Source: JANQJA01 sp040880285 (GTDB lineage Bacteria; Pseudomonadota; Gammaproteobacteria; Pseudomonadales; Azotimanducaceae). Taken from it: a stretch of 10,897 nucleotides of DNA. Shown here one piece after another: positions 1-8,157 of this stretch. Numbering within the stretch: the stretch's first letter is position 1; the number at the start of each line of letters is the position of its first letter. Below the pieces are notes generated by a model. The model was not told where the DNA came from. It was given only the letters and a program-made list of their open reading frames with translations, and ran no database searches. The position numbers were made by a program, and so were the translations under genes. The stretch is from the NCBI GenBank assembly GCA_040880285.1, contig JBBDIT010000080.1, positions 1 through 10,897 on the forward strand, written 5' to 3'.

Positions 1-131
1 TATGTCAGTGCCGTTATTGCCTGCACACCACCGTGAATGATCTCAAATCTATTGCGATGCGAGTGTTGTCAAGTTACAGGTCCGACTGGATACATAGGTT
101 GGGAATTTCTTCGAAAATTTGTAGGAAAATG

Positions 132-160
132 CTTAAGGATTTCCAGGTACCTGCCATAAT
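132..160 (+). promoter_or_regulatory. Candidate extended -10 promoter for uup
   Basis: The sequence TGC-CATAAT (152-160) fits an extended -10 element (TGn followed by a hexamer one mismatch from TATAAT). The -35 is poor: TTAAGG at 133-138 with a 16-bp spacer, or CTTAAG at 132-137 with 17 bp. Transcription would begin near 167, about 24 bases before the uup ATG. A perfect 10-bp palindrome, CAGGTACCTG (144-153), lies in the spacer. The rest of bases 1-190 shows no supportable gene. This is a sequence-pattern call only. Confidence 0.35.
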
Positions 161-190
161 GGCGCCGATTTTCACCAGCCTGAGCCACAA

Positions 191-2071
191 ATGGCCATTA
201 TCGCCTGCAACAATTTGTCCATCGCATTTGGTGCAAGCCAGGTACTGCGTGGCGTCGACCTTGATATCACAAAAGGCGAGCGGTTGTGCATTACTGGCCG
301 CAACGGCTCTGGTAAAAGCACGCTCCTGGGATTGATCGCCGGTGATCTGGACCCGGACGAAGGCAACATCTGGAGGAGCCCCGGTATCCGCATCACAACG
401 CTGGAACAAACGTTACCTCTTGGTACAAAGGCCAGTGTCTACGATGCGATCGCCCTGGCATTCAAGGATACCGGTAACCTGCTGGCGAGCTACCATCACC
501 TGCTTGGGGAAATCAACCAGAGTACTTTTGGGCAGGAGCAACAGGACCAGTTAGCACGCTTGCAAGAGGCTATCGATCACGCCGGGGGCTGGTCATTCGA
601 TCACAAAATTCAGGGAATCCTGGACCGCTTTAAGCTGGACGGTACGCGTAGCCTGGACCAACTCTCCGGTGGCTGGCTGCGACGGGTTGCTATTGCCCGA
701 TCTCTTGTGGTCGAACCGGACGTCTGGCTCCTGGACGAACCCACCAACCATCTGGACATTCCCACGATCACCTGGCTCGAATCCGAACTCGTCACATTCG
801 ACGGCACCATTGTCTTTGTCACCCACGACCGCCAATTGATGCAGGCTGTCGCCACTTCAATCATTGATCTGGACCGGGGAAAATTGTCCCGCTTCGACTG
901 CGATTACAAGACTTTTGTGGAACGACGCGCCCACCAACTGGAAATTGAACAGGCACACAACCGTGAGTTCGACAAACAGCTACAAAAAGAAGAAGCGTGG
1001 ATTCGAAAAGGTATCGAAGCCCGGCGCACGCGCAACGAAGGACGGGTTCGGGCTTTACAAAGCATGCGGGCAGAACGTCAAAAAAGGCGTATCAGTAAAA
1101 ACCTGAAGCTCGAAGTGGACGCAGGCAATCGCTCCGGTAACATCGTCAAGGAACTCGAGCAGGTCACCAAATCCTATGAGGAGACCCCTGTCATCAAGGA
1201 TCTTGACCTCATCATCATGCGAGGTGACCGAATCGGAATTCTTGGCCCCAATGGTGCAGGCAAGAGCACACTACTCAAGCTTATGTTAGGACAAATACAA
1301 CCCGACTCCGGCCACGTCAAAACGGGTACGCGACTCGAGATCGCCTACTTTGACCAGATCCGCGACCAGATCAATCCGCAACAAACCGTTGCCGATACTA
1401 TCGCTGAGGGGCGTGAGTACGTCAGCATCAATGGTAAAGACACCCACGTGGTCACCTGGCTCAATAATTTCCTGTTTACTCCCGAGCAGTCCCGGGCTCC
1501 GGTTCGAGTCCTTTCCGGCGGTGAGAAAAACCGGCTATTACTGGCAAAGCTTTTCTCGTTGCCAGCCAACCTGCTGGTCATGGATGAACCCACCAATGAT
1601 CTGGACATTGAAAGCCTTGAACTACTGGAAGAACTGTTGCTCGACTATAAAGGAACTGTATTACTGGTTACCCATGACCGATCCTTTCTCGATAATGTGG
1701 TATCCAGCCTGCTGGTGTTCGAAGGTGATGGAATCGTTACAGAATATGTCGGTGGCTATACCGACTGGATTGAGGCTGGCGGCAGTTTTGACCGATGGAA
1801 CAAAAAGCGCAAGGAACCACAGGTCACACAAGATAACTCGAAGCACCAGAAGCGAACCAAACAGAAACTGGAACGGGAACTGGCGAGCCTACCCGAAAAA
1901 ATTGAAGCAATCGAACAGCTGATCGCAACGCTTTATGAGGAGATGGCGGCATCCTCATTTTATGAGAGTCCAGTGAGCGAACAGCGCGAAGTACATGCGC
2001 GCCTTTCGAAGGCCAGGGCAGAACAAGTGGACCTCTATGCCCGCTGGGAAGAACTGGAACAACAAGGTTAG
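191..2071 (+). CDS. uup: ABC-F family ATPase, Uup type
   Basis: This is a soluble protein of 626 aa with two ATP-binding cassettes and no membrane segment, the ABC-F architecture. Cassette 1 has Walker A GRNGSGKST (36-44), signature LSGGW (158-162), Walker B with DEPTNHLD (182-189) and the H-loop His212. The linker, about 240-310, is charged and helical and includes the ARRTRNEGR segment typical of the family. Cassette 2 has GPNGAGKST (352-360), LSGGE (441-445), DEPTNDLD (465-472) and His495. The C-terminal 75 residues, about 550-626, are a Lys/Glu-rich predicted coiled coil, the part that separates Uup from EttA and YheS. E. coli Uup is about 635 aa. Known Uup binds ribosomes through its linker and affects translation and ribosome assembly; it was first found as a locus affecting precise excision of transposons. 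All catalytic motifs are intact. The ATG at 191 places the first beta strand at the usual distance from Walker A, but no strong Shine-Dalgarno precedes it. The gene stands alone and converges on tamB. Confidence 0.93.
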   Translation: MAIIACNNLSIAFGASQVLRGVDLDITKGERLCITGRNGSGKSTLLGLIAGDLDPDEGNIWRSPGIRITTLEQTLPLGTKASVYDAIALAFKDTGNLLASYHHLLGEINQSTFGQEQQDQLARLQEAIDHAGGWSFDHKIQGILDRFKLDGTRSLDQLSGGWLRRVAIARSLVVEPDVWLLDEPTNHLDIPTITWLESELVTFDGTIVFVTHDRQLMQAVATSIIDLDRGKLSRFDCDYKTFVERRAHQLEIEQAHNREFDKQLQKEEAWIRKGIEARRTRNEGRVRALQSMRAERQKRRISKNLKLEVDAGNRSGNIVKELEQVTKSYEETPVIKDLDLIIMRGDRIGILGPNGAGKSTLLKLMLGQIQPDSGHVKTGTRLEIAYFDQIRDQINPQQTVADTIAEGREYVSINGKDTHVVTWLNNFLFTPEQSRAPVRVLSGGEKNRLLLAKLFSLPANLLVMDEPTNDLDIESLELLEELLLDYKGTVLLVTHDRSFLDNVVSSLLVFEGDGIVTEYVGGYTDWIEAGGSFDRWNKKRKEPQVTQDNSKHQKRTKQKLERELASLPEKIEAIEQLIATLYEEMAASSFYESPVSEQREVHARLSKARAEQVDLYARWEELEQQG

Positions 2072-2104
2072 GCACTACTCACTTTTTCGGTCCTGACTTC
2101 ATCT

Positions 2105-5100
2105 CTACTCCATCGTATAGATTAGCTGCATGGATTTGGATTCACCAGAACGCGTCTCAAGACTCAGCCGGTCCGTTAGCTGGTAATTAAACAGGATGCC
2201 TCCTATCCGAGAAAATACATCATAATTGTATTCAACATACAGCTTCGGGTTGATTCGCTTTCCGGCAATTACAGCGGTTGAATCCACACCACTTGGGACG
2301 AGTGTCAGCTCACTGAGCCCGAGCGAGCTCCTGATTTCTTCAGTCACTGGTGCTGCCTGCTTGAGACCGAGCGCAAGGGCCGCTGACGTGAGCCCCCGGC
2401 CTTCATCGGCATCGGCTGAATCAAGCGAGCGACCCAGTATAAGATAGGATAAAGCCCGTGCCTCGCTCATCGCAGGCGAGGAAATGATCGATGAACGAAG
2501 ATTATTGGCCGGCCCCGACAACAACAAGCTGACCTTGACCGTGCCGCCACGTTCATTGATGGTGCGCGAGCTGACAACATCCACGACAGGATTATTCAAT
2601 GGCCCCGTAAAAAAGAGACGACCGCGCTCCACATCAAATGACTGCCCATAGCGGGAGAAACTGCCGGAAACAAGGTCCACATTGCCCACGCCACGGCGTG
2701 GGAAACCTGGTCTTTGCGTGAGACGAACGCTTCCGTCTACTTCCACTTTGAGCCCGTACATCTCTACCAAAAAACGCTGGAGACCCACGTCCAGGTCAAT
2801 ATCAACCCGTTGTAATAATCCCGACCCGGCTTCTCTTGATACAACCACCACGTCGCTGGACTGTCGGCGGAGCTGAACGCCATTATCTTTTAGCGTAAAA
2901 TTGCCATCGACGACATCGAGCTTCCCGCTTATGTTCAACTGGCGCTGATCCGTGTAGACAATTTGCAAGTCAGGCGACGTCACGATCGACACATCGGGAC
3001 GCTGCATTAACAAAAATTCGTTACCTGTAATGGACAACTTGACAGATCGAGACGGGCTGAGTGGTGACAATAGTGCGCCCTGCACTGAAAGTTCGCCGCC
3101 ACCTGACGCCGCCGTCAGGCCGATCAAAATGTCACCGTCCTCAGTGTGCGCGTTCATCCCGAGCCTGGAAAGCGTAATGCCAGCGGCAGGAATCACTACA
3201 CTGGCATCCTCACTTATCCTCGCGGTTAAGGAAATCTGCGGCTCGCTACCCAGGGTACTAACACTGGCCGCTGTATGAAGGGCACCCGTGGCCTTGTCCA
3301 GTTGCGGAATAAAAGCCGTAACAATCCCCAGTTCACTGGTTGTAAAATCGGTAGTCGCGGTAAACTGCCGGAAATCAGGCAGGCTCGGAACATTGACGTC
3401 GACCGACCAGACATTGGTTGCACCGCTTTGTGCCATCAGTCTTGCTGATAAATTATTGTTCAGAACTTCCCCGGTCACTGCAGCGCTAACGACCAGCTCC
3501 TGCTCATCAAAGTAGCTGATGACCGTCGCTGGCATATCGAGATTAAGACGGCCGCCCCACAGCATCGACTCACCGGTCGAATCCAGCGTGCCTTCCAGAT
3601 GCAGATTGACCTGGCCATGAATATCGACTTCCGGTGCGAGACCGGGGCTTTCAAGTCCAAACGGCACATCGGTCAAGTCCAGCTTCAAACTCCCAAGACC
3701 CTGCCGGAATCCGGCTTCCTTCACACATGCATGTGCCGACTCATAGCTCCAACAGTGATCATCCAGGTACATTCGTTCCGACGCGAACCGATAGTCAACT
3801 GATGACTCAAGCAACCACGTTTGGGTACCGATTTGGATGGTGCCTTCAGTCAAACTGCCTTCGACGACACCATCGACATAACCGAAGCTCACATTCAAAT
3901 TCAAGTGACCATTCGGATGCATCCATGCGAGCGCGAGCCGACCATCGTTCAACTCACCATCGACTGAAACTTCACCTTGACCCAGGTAATAAGAACCAAA
4001 TTGCCAGTGCCCTGCACGCAGGGAACCTGCTAACTGCTGGCCACGACCAGCGACGCGCAGATCCAGCGTCAGCACCTCGTGTCCGGCAAGCGTGAGCGAA
4101 TCACTCGATGCTGAAACTTCATATTGCATCGTGCTCCCATGCAACACTCCCTCGACATGGATTTGCCCCTGCAGATCCTGATAGACCGCCCCGAGATTGC
4201 GCGCATCCAGACCAAACGCTACCAGCCCGGCACCATCTGCATTAAAGTCAAACGTATTGTTTGCGACCGACAGCCTTCCTTCACCTGCCAGTAATTCCAG
4301 GGTGTTACCGGACAAGTTTACCGAGCCGGTGACATCATGGTTGCGCAATTTACCGCCAACTTTTGCGTTAACCTGCGCAGTTTCAAATTCGTAATCGCCG
4401 CTGACCGAGAGCTCACTATCCATACCGGTCATTCCCAATCGCTCCAGCACAAATACAGAGGACGTAAAGTGACCCAGCAGGTCAAGGGAGATTGCACCAG
4501 TGGCAGGTGTGGTCAAATCCCAACCACCCTGCAGTTCGTATTGGGCAGGCGTACCATCGAGTGTAAGCTCAATGTGTTCAATGGACACACCCTGGTCCAC
4601 GACATCCATACCCGCGGCGTACAACGACACACTCAATTTACCTGCGCGATAGACCAGATCCAATTCGACCCGATCTCTCAATGTAACCGGCGGGCCCAGT
4701 CCGGTAAGGAGACCGGCAAGCGTGGCGTTGGCGTGCAGATCACCTTTGTCAAGGCGCAGGCCCGAGAAGCACAAATAAGCATCCGCTTGTTGCCAGCAAT
4801 GGTCATTCACTGCCACGTCTGGCGCAACCACAGTGAAGTTCGCCGGTTCAACCAAAGTCCAACGTTGGTCGAAGGCGCTTACCTCGCTCTCATCCAGACT
4901 ACCGCTCAATCGGCCATCAACTTGTGAAACTGTGGAAGTCAGCACCACGCTGGCCAATGCATGCCGCCAATCGAGTGAAAGCACCCCACCATTCACACTA
5001 CCGTTAAACCGCAATTCACCCTGCCCCAGTACATTATCGTAAAGGGTCAACTGACGCACATTCAGTACAGTATCGATACCGGCGTCTTTGGTAAATCCAA

Positions 5101-6352
5101 CCTGGCCATTCAATTCGAGCGATCCTTCAAGTGGCGCAAAGATTGACGCAAGATTCCGCGCATCGAGATCCAACGAATATTGACCAGTGTCACTTGCGTT
5201 TAGCGTCAACCGGTTGTCGGCAACCTGAATGTTGGCATCGCCACCAAGACTGCGTAGATCACTGCCGATCAAGTCAGCAGCAATCACTATCGGATTCAGG
5301 CCCCAGTTGCCCTCCAGATTTACCCGGATACGAACTGGCGAAAATCCATAGTGGCCAGTGCCGCTGATACGCGCGTCAGTCCCCTGCAATTTGACGCTAT
5401 TGAATCGCAATTCCGACGATGAACCGGAACCGGAAAGCTGGAAATTCATCAAACCAGTTATGGCACCAGGTATAGCGGAGTCTACGACTGACTCAATTTC
5501 AAAACGATAGTCATCCATTGTGCCTTCGGATTCGAATTTCATATGCCGCAATGCCAGATCCAGGCCGGTCAATTCCTTGAGGTCGACACGATCCGAGCTG
5601 GCGCCCACATAAAAAGTTGGCACCTCACCTGGCAAAAACCGGGCGGCAATGTCAACGCGATCGGGTAAGTTGGCAGAGCCGTCCAGGGCAATACCGGCGG
5701 TTGAACCTGCTAACCTGCCCGCAACGGAAATTCCGTTCCGTAACAGCCGAAGGTCGCCGGTAAATTCATAGGGTGAATTCAATGTAACCAATGAGGACGC
5801 GTAAAGTTCGCCCAGCGCATGCACAACCCTTACACGTTTGAGCTCAAGGGCTTGCCCCTTGAGCTCGCCCGACGTCTCAATCGATACAAGTTGAACCGGC
5901 GCTGCAGACCCGAGCCGGATGGTAACGTCGTAGGCTCGAGTTGAACTGAACAATATGGGTATCTTTACATTGACGGGGATCTTGACCGGAGCGGTCGACT
6001 GCTCGTTATCATTTTCCGTGTCGTCATAACTGATAGAAAGTGACTGGAAGATCGCCTCACGAATACCAACCTTTAACCCCAGCAGCGCCCAACCATCCAG
6101 CCTGATGCTCAGTCTGGCGGCAGCCAGCGACAGCCCGTCGGCATCATATCGAACATCAGCGAGAACGACGCCCCTACTGGCGCTACCGGATTCAAACTCA
6201 AGCCCCAGGCCCGGTACCCGTTCCACGATCTGCTCGATGACAAAACCACTGCCACCTTCTGTATACCAGACAAGATGCAATGCCAATAACATGGTCAGTG
6301 CAACAACCACTACCGGGTACACCAAAAGTCTGATCAGTAAACCCGGCTTCAC
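2105..6352 (-). CDS. tamB: Translocation and assembly module subunit TamB (DUF490)
   Basis: TamB is an inner-membrane-anchored protein that spans the periplasm and works with TamA; proposed jobs are assembly of some outer-membrane proteins and, as an AsmA-like protein, phospholipid transport. The product is 1415 aa. Residues about 8-29 are one hydrophobic signal-anchor. The rest is mainly alternating beta strands as expected for the long lipid-binding groove. The C-terminal TamB domain, about 1090-1415, has family hallmarks: GPLNNPVVDV (1250-1259), PAMSEARALSYLILGRSL (1293-1310), and a beta-rich end with a terminal aromatic-containing strand. E. coli TamB is 1259 aa, so this one is longer. 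Much of the difference comes from an internal duplication (about 321-537 and 640-889). The only four cysteines are two CX8C pairs (519/528 and 867/876), each inside an HCW motif. The start is GTG and overlaps the tamA stop by 4 bp (GTGA), so translation is probably coupled. The stop codon lies 33 bp from the uup stop. Confidence 0.95.
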   Translation of the reverse strand: MKPGLLIRLLVYPVVVVALTMLLALHLVWYTEGGSGFVIEQIVERVPGLGLEFESGSASRGVVLADVRYDADGLSLAAARLSIRLDGWALLGLKVGIREAIFQSLSISYDDTENDNEQSTAPVKIPVNVKIPILFSSTRAYDVTIRLGSAAPVQLVSIETSGELKGQALELKRVRVVHALGELYASSLVTLNSPYEFTGDLRLLRNGISVAGRLAGSTAGIALDGSANLPDRVDIAARFLPGEVPTFYVGASSDRVDLKELTGLDLALRHMKFESEGTMDDYRFEIESVVDSAIPGAITGLMNFQLSGSGSSSELRFNSVKLQGTDARISGTGHYGFSPVRIRVNLEGNWGLNPIVIAADLIGSDLRSLGGDANIQVADNRLTLNASDTGQYSLDLDARNLASIFAPLEGSLELNGQVGFTKDAGIDTVLNVRQLTLYDNVLGQGELRFNGSVNGGVLSLDWRHALASVVLTSTVSQVDGRLSGSLDESEVSAFDQRWTLVEPANFTVVAPDVAVNDHCWQQADAYLCFSGLRLDKGDLHANATLAGLLTGLGPPVTLRDRVELDLVYRAGKLSVSLYAAGMDVVDQGVSIEHIELTLDGTPAQYELQGGWDLTTPATGAISLDLLGHFTSSVFVLERLGMTGMDSELSVSGDYEFETAQVNAKVGGKLRNHDVTGSVNLSGNTLELLAGEGRLSVANNTFDFNADGAGLVAFGLDARNLGAVYQDLQGQIHVEGVLHGSTMQYEVSASSDSLTLAGHEVLTLDLRVAGRGQQLAGSLRAGHWQFGSYYLGQGEVSVDGELNDGRLALAWMHPNGHLNLNVSFGYVDGVVEGSLTEGTIQIGTQTWLLESSVDYRFASERMYLDDHCWSYESAHACVKEAGFRQGLGSLKLDLTDVPFGLESPGLAPEVDIHGQVNLHLEGTLDSTGESMLWGGRLNLDMPATVISYFDEQELVVSAAVTGEVLNNNLSARLMAQSGATNVWSVDVNVPSLPDFRQFTATTDFTTSELGIVTAFIPQLDKATGALHTAASVSTLGSEPQISLTARISEDASVVIPAAGITLSRLGMNAHTEDGDILIGLTAASGGGELSVQGALLSPLSPSRSVKLSITGNEFLLMQRPDVSIVTSPDLQIVYTDQRQLNISGKLDVVDGNFTLKDNGVQLRRQSSDVVVVSREAGSGLLQRVDIDLDVGLQRFLVEMYGLKVEVDGSVRLTQRPGFPRRGVGNVDLVSGSFSRYGQSFDVERGRLFFTGPLNNPVVDVVSSRTINERGGTVKVSLLLSGPANNLRSSIISSPAMSEARALSYLILGRSLDSADADEGRGLTSAALALGLKQAAPVTEEIRSSLGLSELTLVPSGVDSTAVIAGKRINPKLYVEYNYDVFSRIGGILFNYQLTDRLSLETRSGESKSMQLIYTME
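5840..5866. repeat. Perfect inverted repeat (11-bp arms, 5-nt loop) inside tamB
   Basis: The arms GAGCTCAAGGG (5840-5850) and CCCTTGAGCTC (5856-5866) are exactly complementary around a 5-base loop. In the tamB reading frame the hairpin encodes residues around 163-171, where the peptide ELK-GQAL-ELK repeats. No T-run follows on the coding strand, so it is not a standard intrinsic terminator. The role is unknown; it may be a coincidence of the repeated peptide. Confidence 0.6.
6349..6352 (-). other. tamA/tamB 4-bp stop-start overlap (GTGA)
   Basis: On the minus strand the tamB GTG start and the tamA TGA stop share four bases. Such overlaps normally mark translationally coupled genes whose products are made in matched amounts, which suits two subunits of one complex. 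Only a weak purine-rich stretch (CGGACC) stands upstream of the GTG, consistent with reinitiation. Confidence 0.8.
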
Positions 6353-8076
6353 AGGTCTGGTCCGAGGCTAATATGGATTCTCACACTTCGGTCGTCACGG
6401 TCCAGCGGTTTTGCAATATCGAATCGAACTGGCCCGATCGGCGAGTACCAGCGAAATCCGATTCCCGCACCACGCTCGAAATCACTCGAAAATTCAGATT
6501 GGGAGACACTGGCTGCATCCAAGAAAGCGGCCAGCCCCCAATTGGTGCCGATGCGATAGTCTAATTCTGTACTCAATTCCAATAGCCGGTTGCCACCTAT
6601 CACATTACCGGATTCATCGAGCGGACCAATGGATTCGAAATCAAATCCTCGCACACGATCATCACCACCCGAGAAAAACCGCACATTGGGTGGCAGGCGA
6701 TCAAAGTCTTCAGTCCTGGTAATTCCGACCCGGCCACGGGCGATCACCCGTAAGTTGTCACCCAGTGGCCGGATCATCTTCGCGCTACTGGTTGCGCTCA
6801 CGAAGTCCAGCGTTGAACCCAGGCTGCGACTGGTTCCGGAAACTTCAAACGATATGCGATGGGCCCGTCGCACCCGGGCCGCCAGGCTGTCGGTACGGGT
6901 GTGGGAGTAGTTCAGGCCAGGCACAAACGAAAGGTTCGAATTGCTTTCATCGGCTACTTCAAATTGTTCGTTGACGATCTCGAAAAAACGAGTCTCAATC
7001 CAACCTCCACCACGGGGTACGATCTGGCGAATACCCATTGTGGCTTTTTTTTGGTAACTGGTATCCGTATCGGTTACCCGATACCCACCGTACAGACTCA
7101 CCCAGCCGTCTTTGTCCTCGCCCTGGGGGATGCGATAGAAGCCGCCCACCTGACGTTCTACCGGTGAGACCGAGGCATCAATCTGAAACTGATGACCACG
7201 CGCATTGACCAGGCGTCGGTTCCTGTCGATAAAGAGCCTGGGCCCAAGATCGGTGGAGTAGCCAATGCCGATCCTGGTTACGGACGTTTTACCGAATACC
7301 AGCGTGACATTGACAGGCACCGTTTTGCCATCTACCCGACTCGTGTCGAGGATGACATCATCGAAGTACCCGCTGGCCAGCAGTGACTGGTATAGCTCAC
7401 CGAGTTTTTCCACATCATAGACATCACCTTCTTCAAACGGAACGTAACGTTTCAATACGTCTTCACTCAAGTGATCTGAATTGAAGGTCACAGCCCCAAA
7501 TTGAAACCGTGGGCCAGTGTCGTACACCAGATCCACCCGCACCGCATTACTCTCGATATCGACTTCAACCCGGTGACTGGCAAACCTGCCCTCCAGAAAA
7601 CCAAAGTGCGCGGCGACATTCTCAATACCGGATTTCAACGATTCATAGGTTTCATGGTCAAACCTCGTACCAACCTGCACAGACGATGTTGCAATGACGC
7701 GATCAAGCTCCGGTAGTTCGCGCCCCTCGCCCAGTATTGCCACATTGGCGGTCTGGATCATCGCAGGTGGTCCGGGATCAATACGGAATATTGCCAGCCA
7801 ACACTCACCGGCAAGGTCAAGCTGTTTGTCTATTACCGGATTGTAATAACCGAAGGTCTCAAGTGATTGCTTGATTTCCCTGTCGCTGCCAAGGAATCGG
7901 TAGCGCACCAGCCAATCCGCGAGCTCACAATTGTCGCCAAGCGTCAGTTGGGCGGAAATCGCGTCGCTGATATCGTCGCTGACCCCCTCGATGACCACAG
8001 CCGCTGGCAACTTATTAGCGCTGGCTAGCACCGCAAATACCAACAAGGCACATCTTTGGACGAGGTTGACACGCAT
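6349..8076 (-). CDS. tamA: Translocation and assembly module outer-membrane subunit TamA (Omp85 family)
   Basis: TamA is an outer-membrane 16-strand barrel of the Omp85/BamA family that, with TamB, helps fold and insert selected outer-membrane proteins. Using the ATG at 8076 the product is 575 aa, close to the 577 aa of E. coli TamA. Residues about 1-26 look like a signal peptide (basic n-region, core CALLVFAVLASA). Three POTRA domains follow, about 27-102, 103-184 and 185-262. Shared landmarks with the family are GYYNP (76-80), VPFEEGDVY (212-220), GIGYSTDLGPR (270-280), the FFSGGDDRVRGF loop motif ending at about 478, and GFRWYSPIGPVRFD near the end, finishing in SLGPDL. Two cysteines in the first POTRA domain (50 and 92) could form a disulfide. 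An in-frame GTG at 8115 would add 13 Ser-rich residues (588 aa). I prefer the ATG because of the length match and the more usual signal peptide, although neither start has a good Shine-Dalgarno. The gene lies downstream of sip and overlaps tamB. Confidence 0.94.
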   Translation of the reverse strand: MRVNLVQRCALLVFAVLASANKLPAAVVIEGVSDDISDAISAQLTLGDNCELADWLVRYRFLGSDREIKQSLETFGYYNPVIDKQLDLAGECWLAIFRIDPGPPAMIQTANVAILGEGRELPELDRVIATSSVQVGTRFDHETYESLKSGIENVAAHFGFLEGRFASHRVEVDIESNAVRVDLVYDTGPRFQFGAVTFNSDHLSEDVLKRYVPFEEGDVYDVEKLGELYQSLLASGYFDDVILDTSRVDGKTVPVNVTLVFGKTSVTRIGIGYSTDLGPRLFIDRNRRLVNARGHQFQIDASVSPVERQVGGFYRIPQGEDKDGWVSLYGGYRVTDTDTSYQKKATMGIRQIVPRGGGWIETRFFEIVNEQFEVADESNSNLSFVPGLNYSHTRTDSLAARVRRAHRISFEVSGTSRSLGSTLDFVSATSSAKMIRPLGDNLRVIARGRVGITRTEDFDRLPPNVRFFSGGDDRVRGFDFESIGPLDESGNVIGGNRLLELSTELDYRIGTNWGLAAFLDAASVSQSEFSSDFERGAGIGFRWYSPIGPVRFDIAKPLDRDDRSVRIHISLGPDL

Positions 8077-8097
8077 CTGGAGACTACAAAAGCTTCG

Positions 8098-8157
8098 AGA
8101 CGACGATGATCTCACGCCTGCTGCCCGGTATCACGACATGCCGCAGAATCGTCGTTT
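8098..8157. repeat. Inverted repeat between sip and tamA
   Basis: ACGACGAT (8100-8107) and ATCGTCGT (8148-8155) are exact inverted copies 40 bases apart. With a G-T wobble and one more A-T pair the arms extend to 8098-8107 and 8148-8157. One arm touches the sip stop codon (TAA at 8156-8158) and the other lies just upstream of the favoured tamA ATG; the alternative GTG start (8115) would be in the loop. No T-run follows. It could be an RNA hairpin that affects read-through or tamA translation, or chance. Confidence 0.4.

Noticed and set aside
33..335. 100-aa + strand open frame at the left end, running into uup
   Set aside because: Most of it overlaps uup in another frame and no family is recognisable; I cannot support a gene in 1-190, nor a tail of an upstream gene.
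191..2071. uup as an antibiotic-resistance ABC-F protein
   Set aside because: The C-terminal coiled coil, linker and length match housekeeping Uup, and there is no resistance or mobile context.
2072..2104. Possible bidirectional terminator between uup and tamB
   Set aside because: There is a T5 run, but I could not find a convincing stem beside it on either strand.
2685..2702. Short inverted repeat CCCACGCC/GGCGTGGG in tamB
   Set aside because: The arms are nearly adjacent (2-base gap), it codes for ordinary TamB residues, and such short GC-rich palindromes arise by chance.
3634..4095. 153-aa + strand open frame inside tamB
   Set aside because: It has a Ser/His/Arg-rich composition with no recognisable domain and is antisense to the conserved HCW region of tamB.
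4337..4927. 196-aa open frame on the + strand inside tamB
   Set aside because: It is antisense to a well-supported gene, its product resembles no family I know, and its composition fits the reverse complement of tamB codons.
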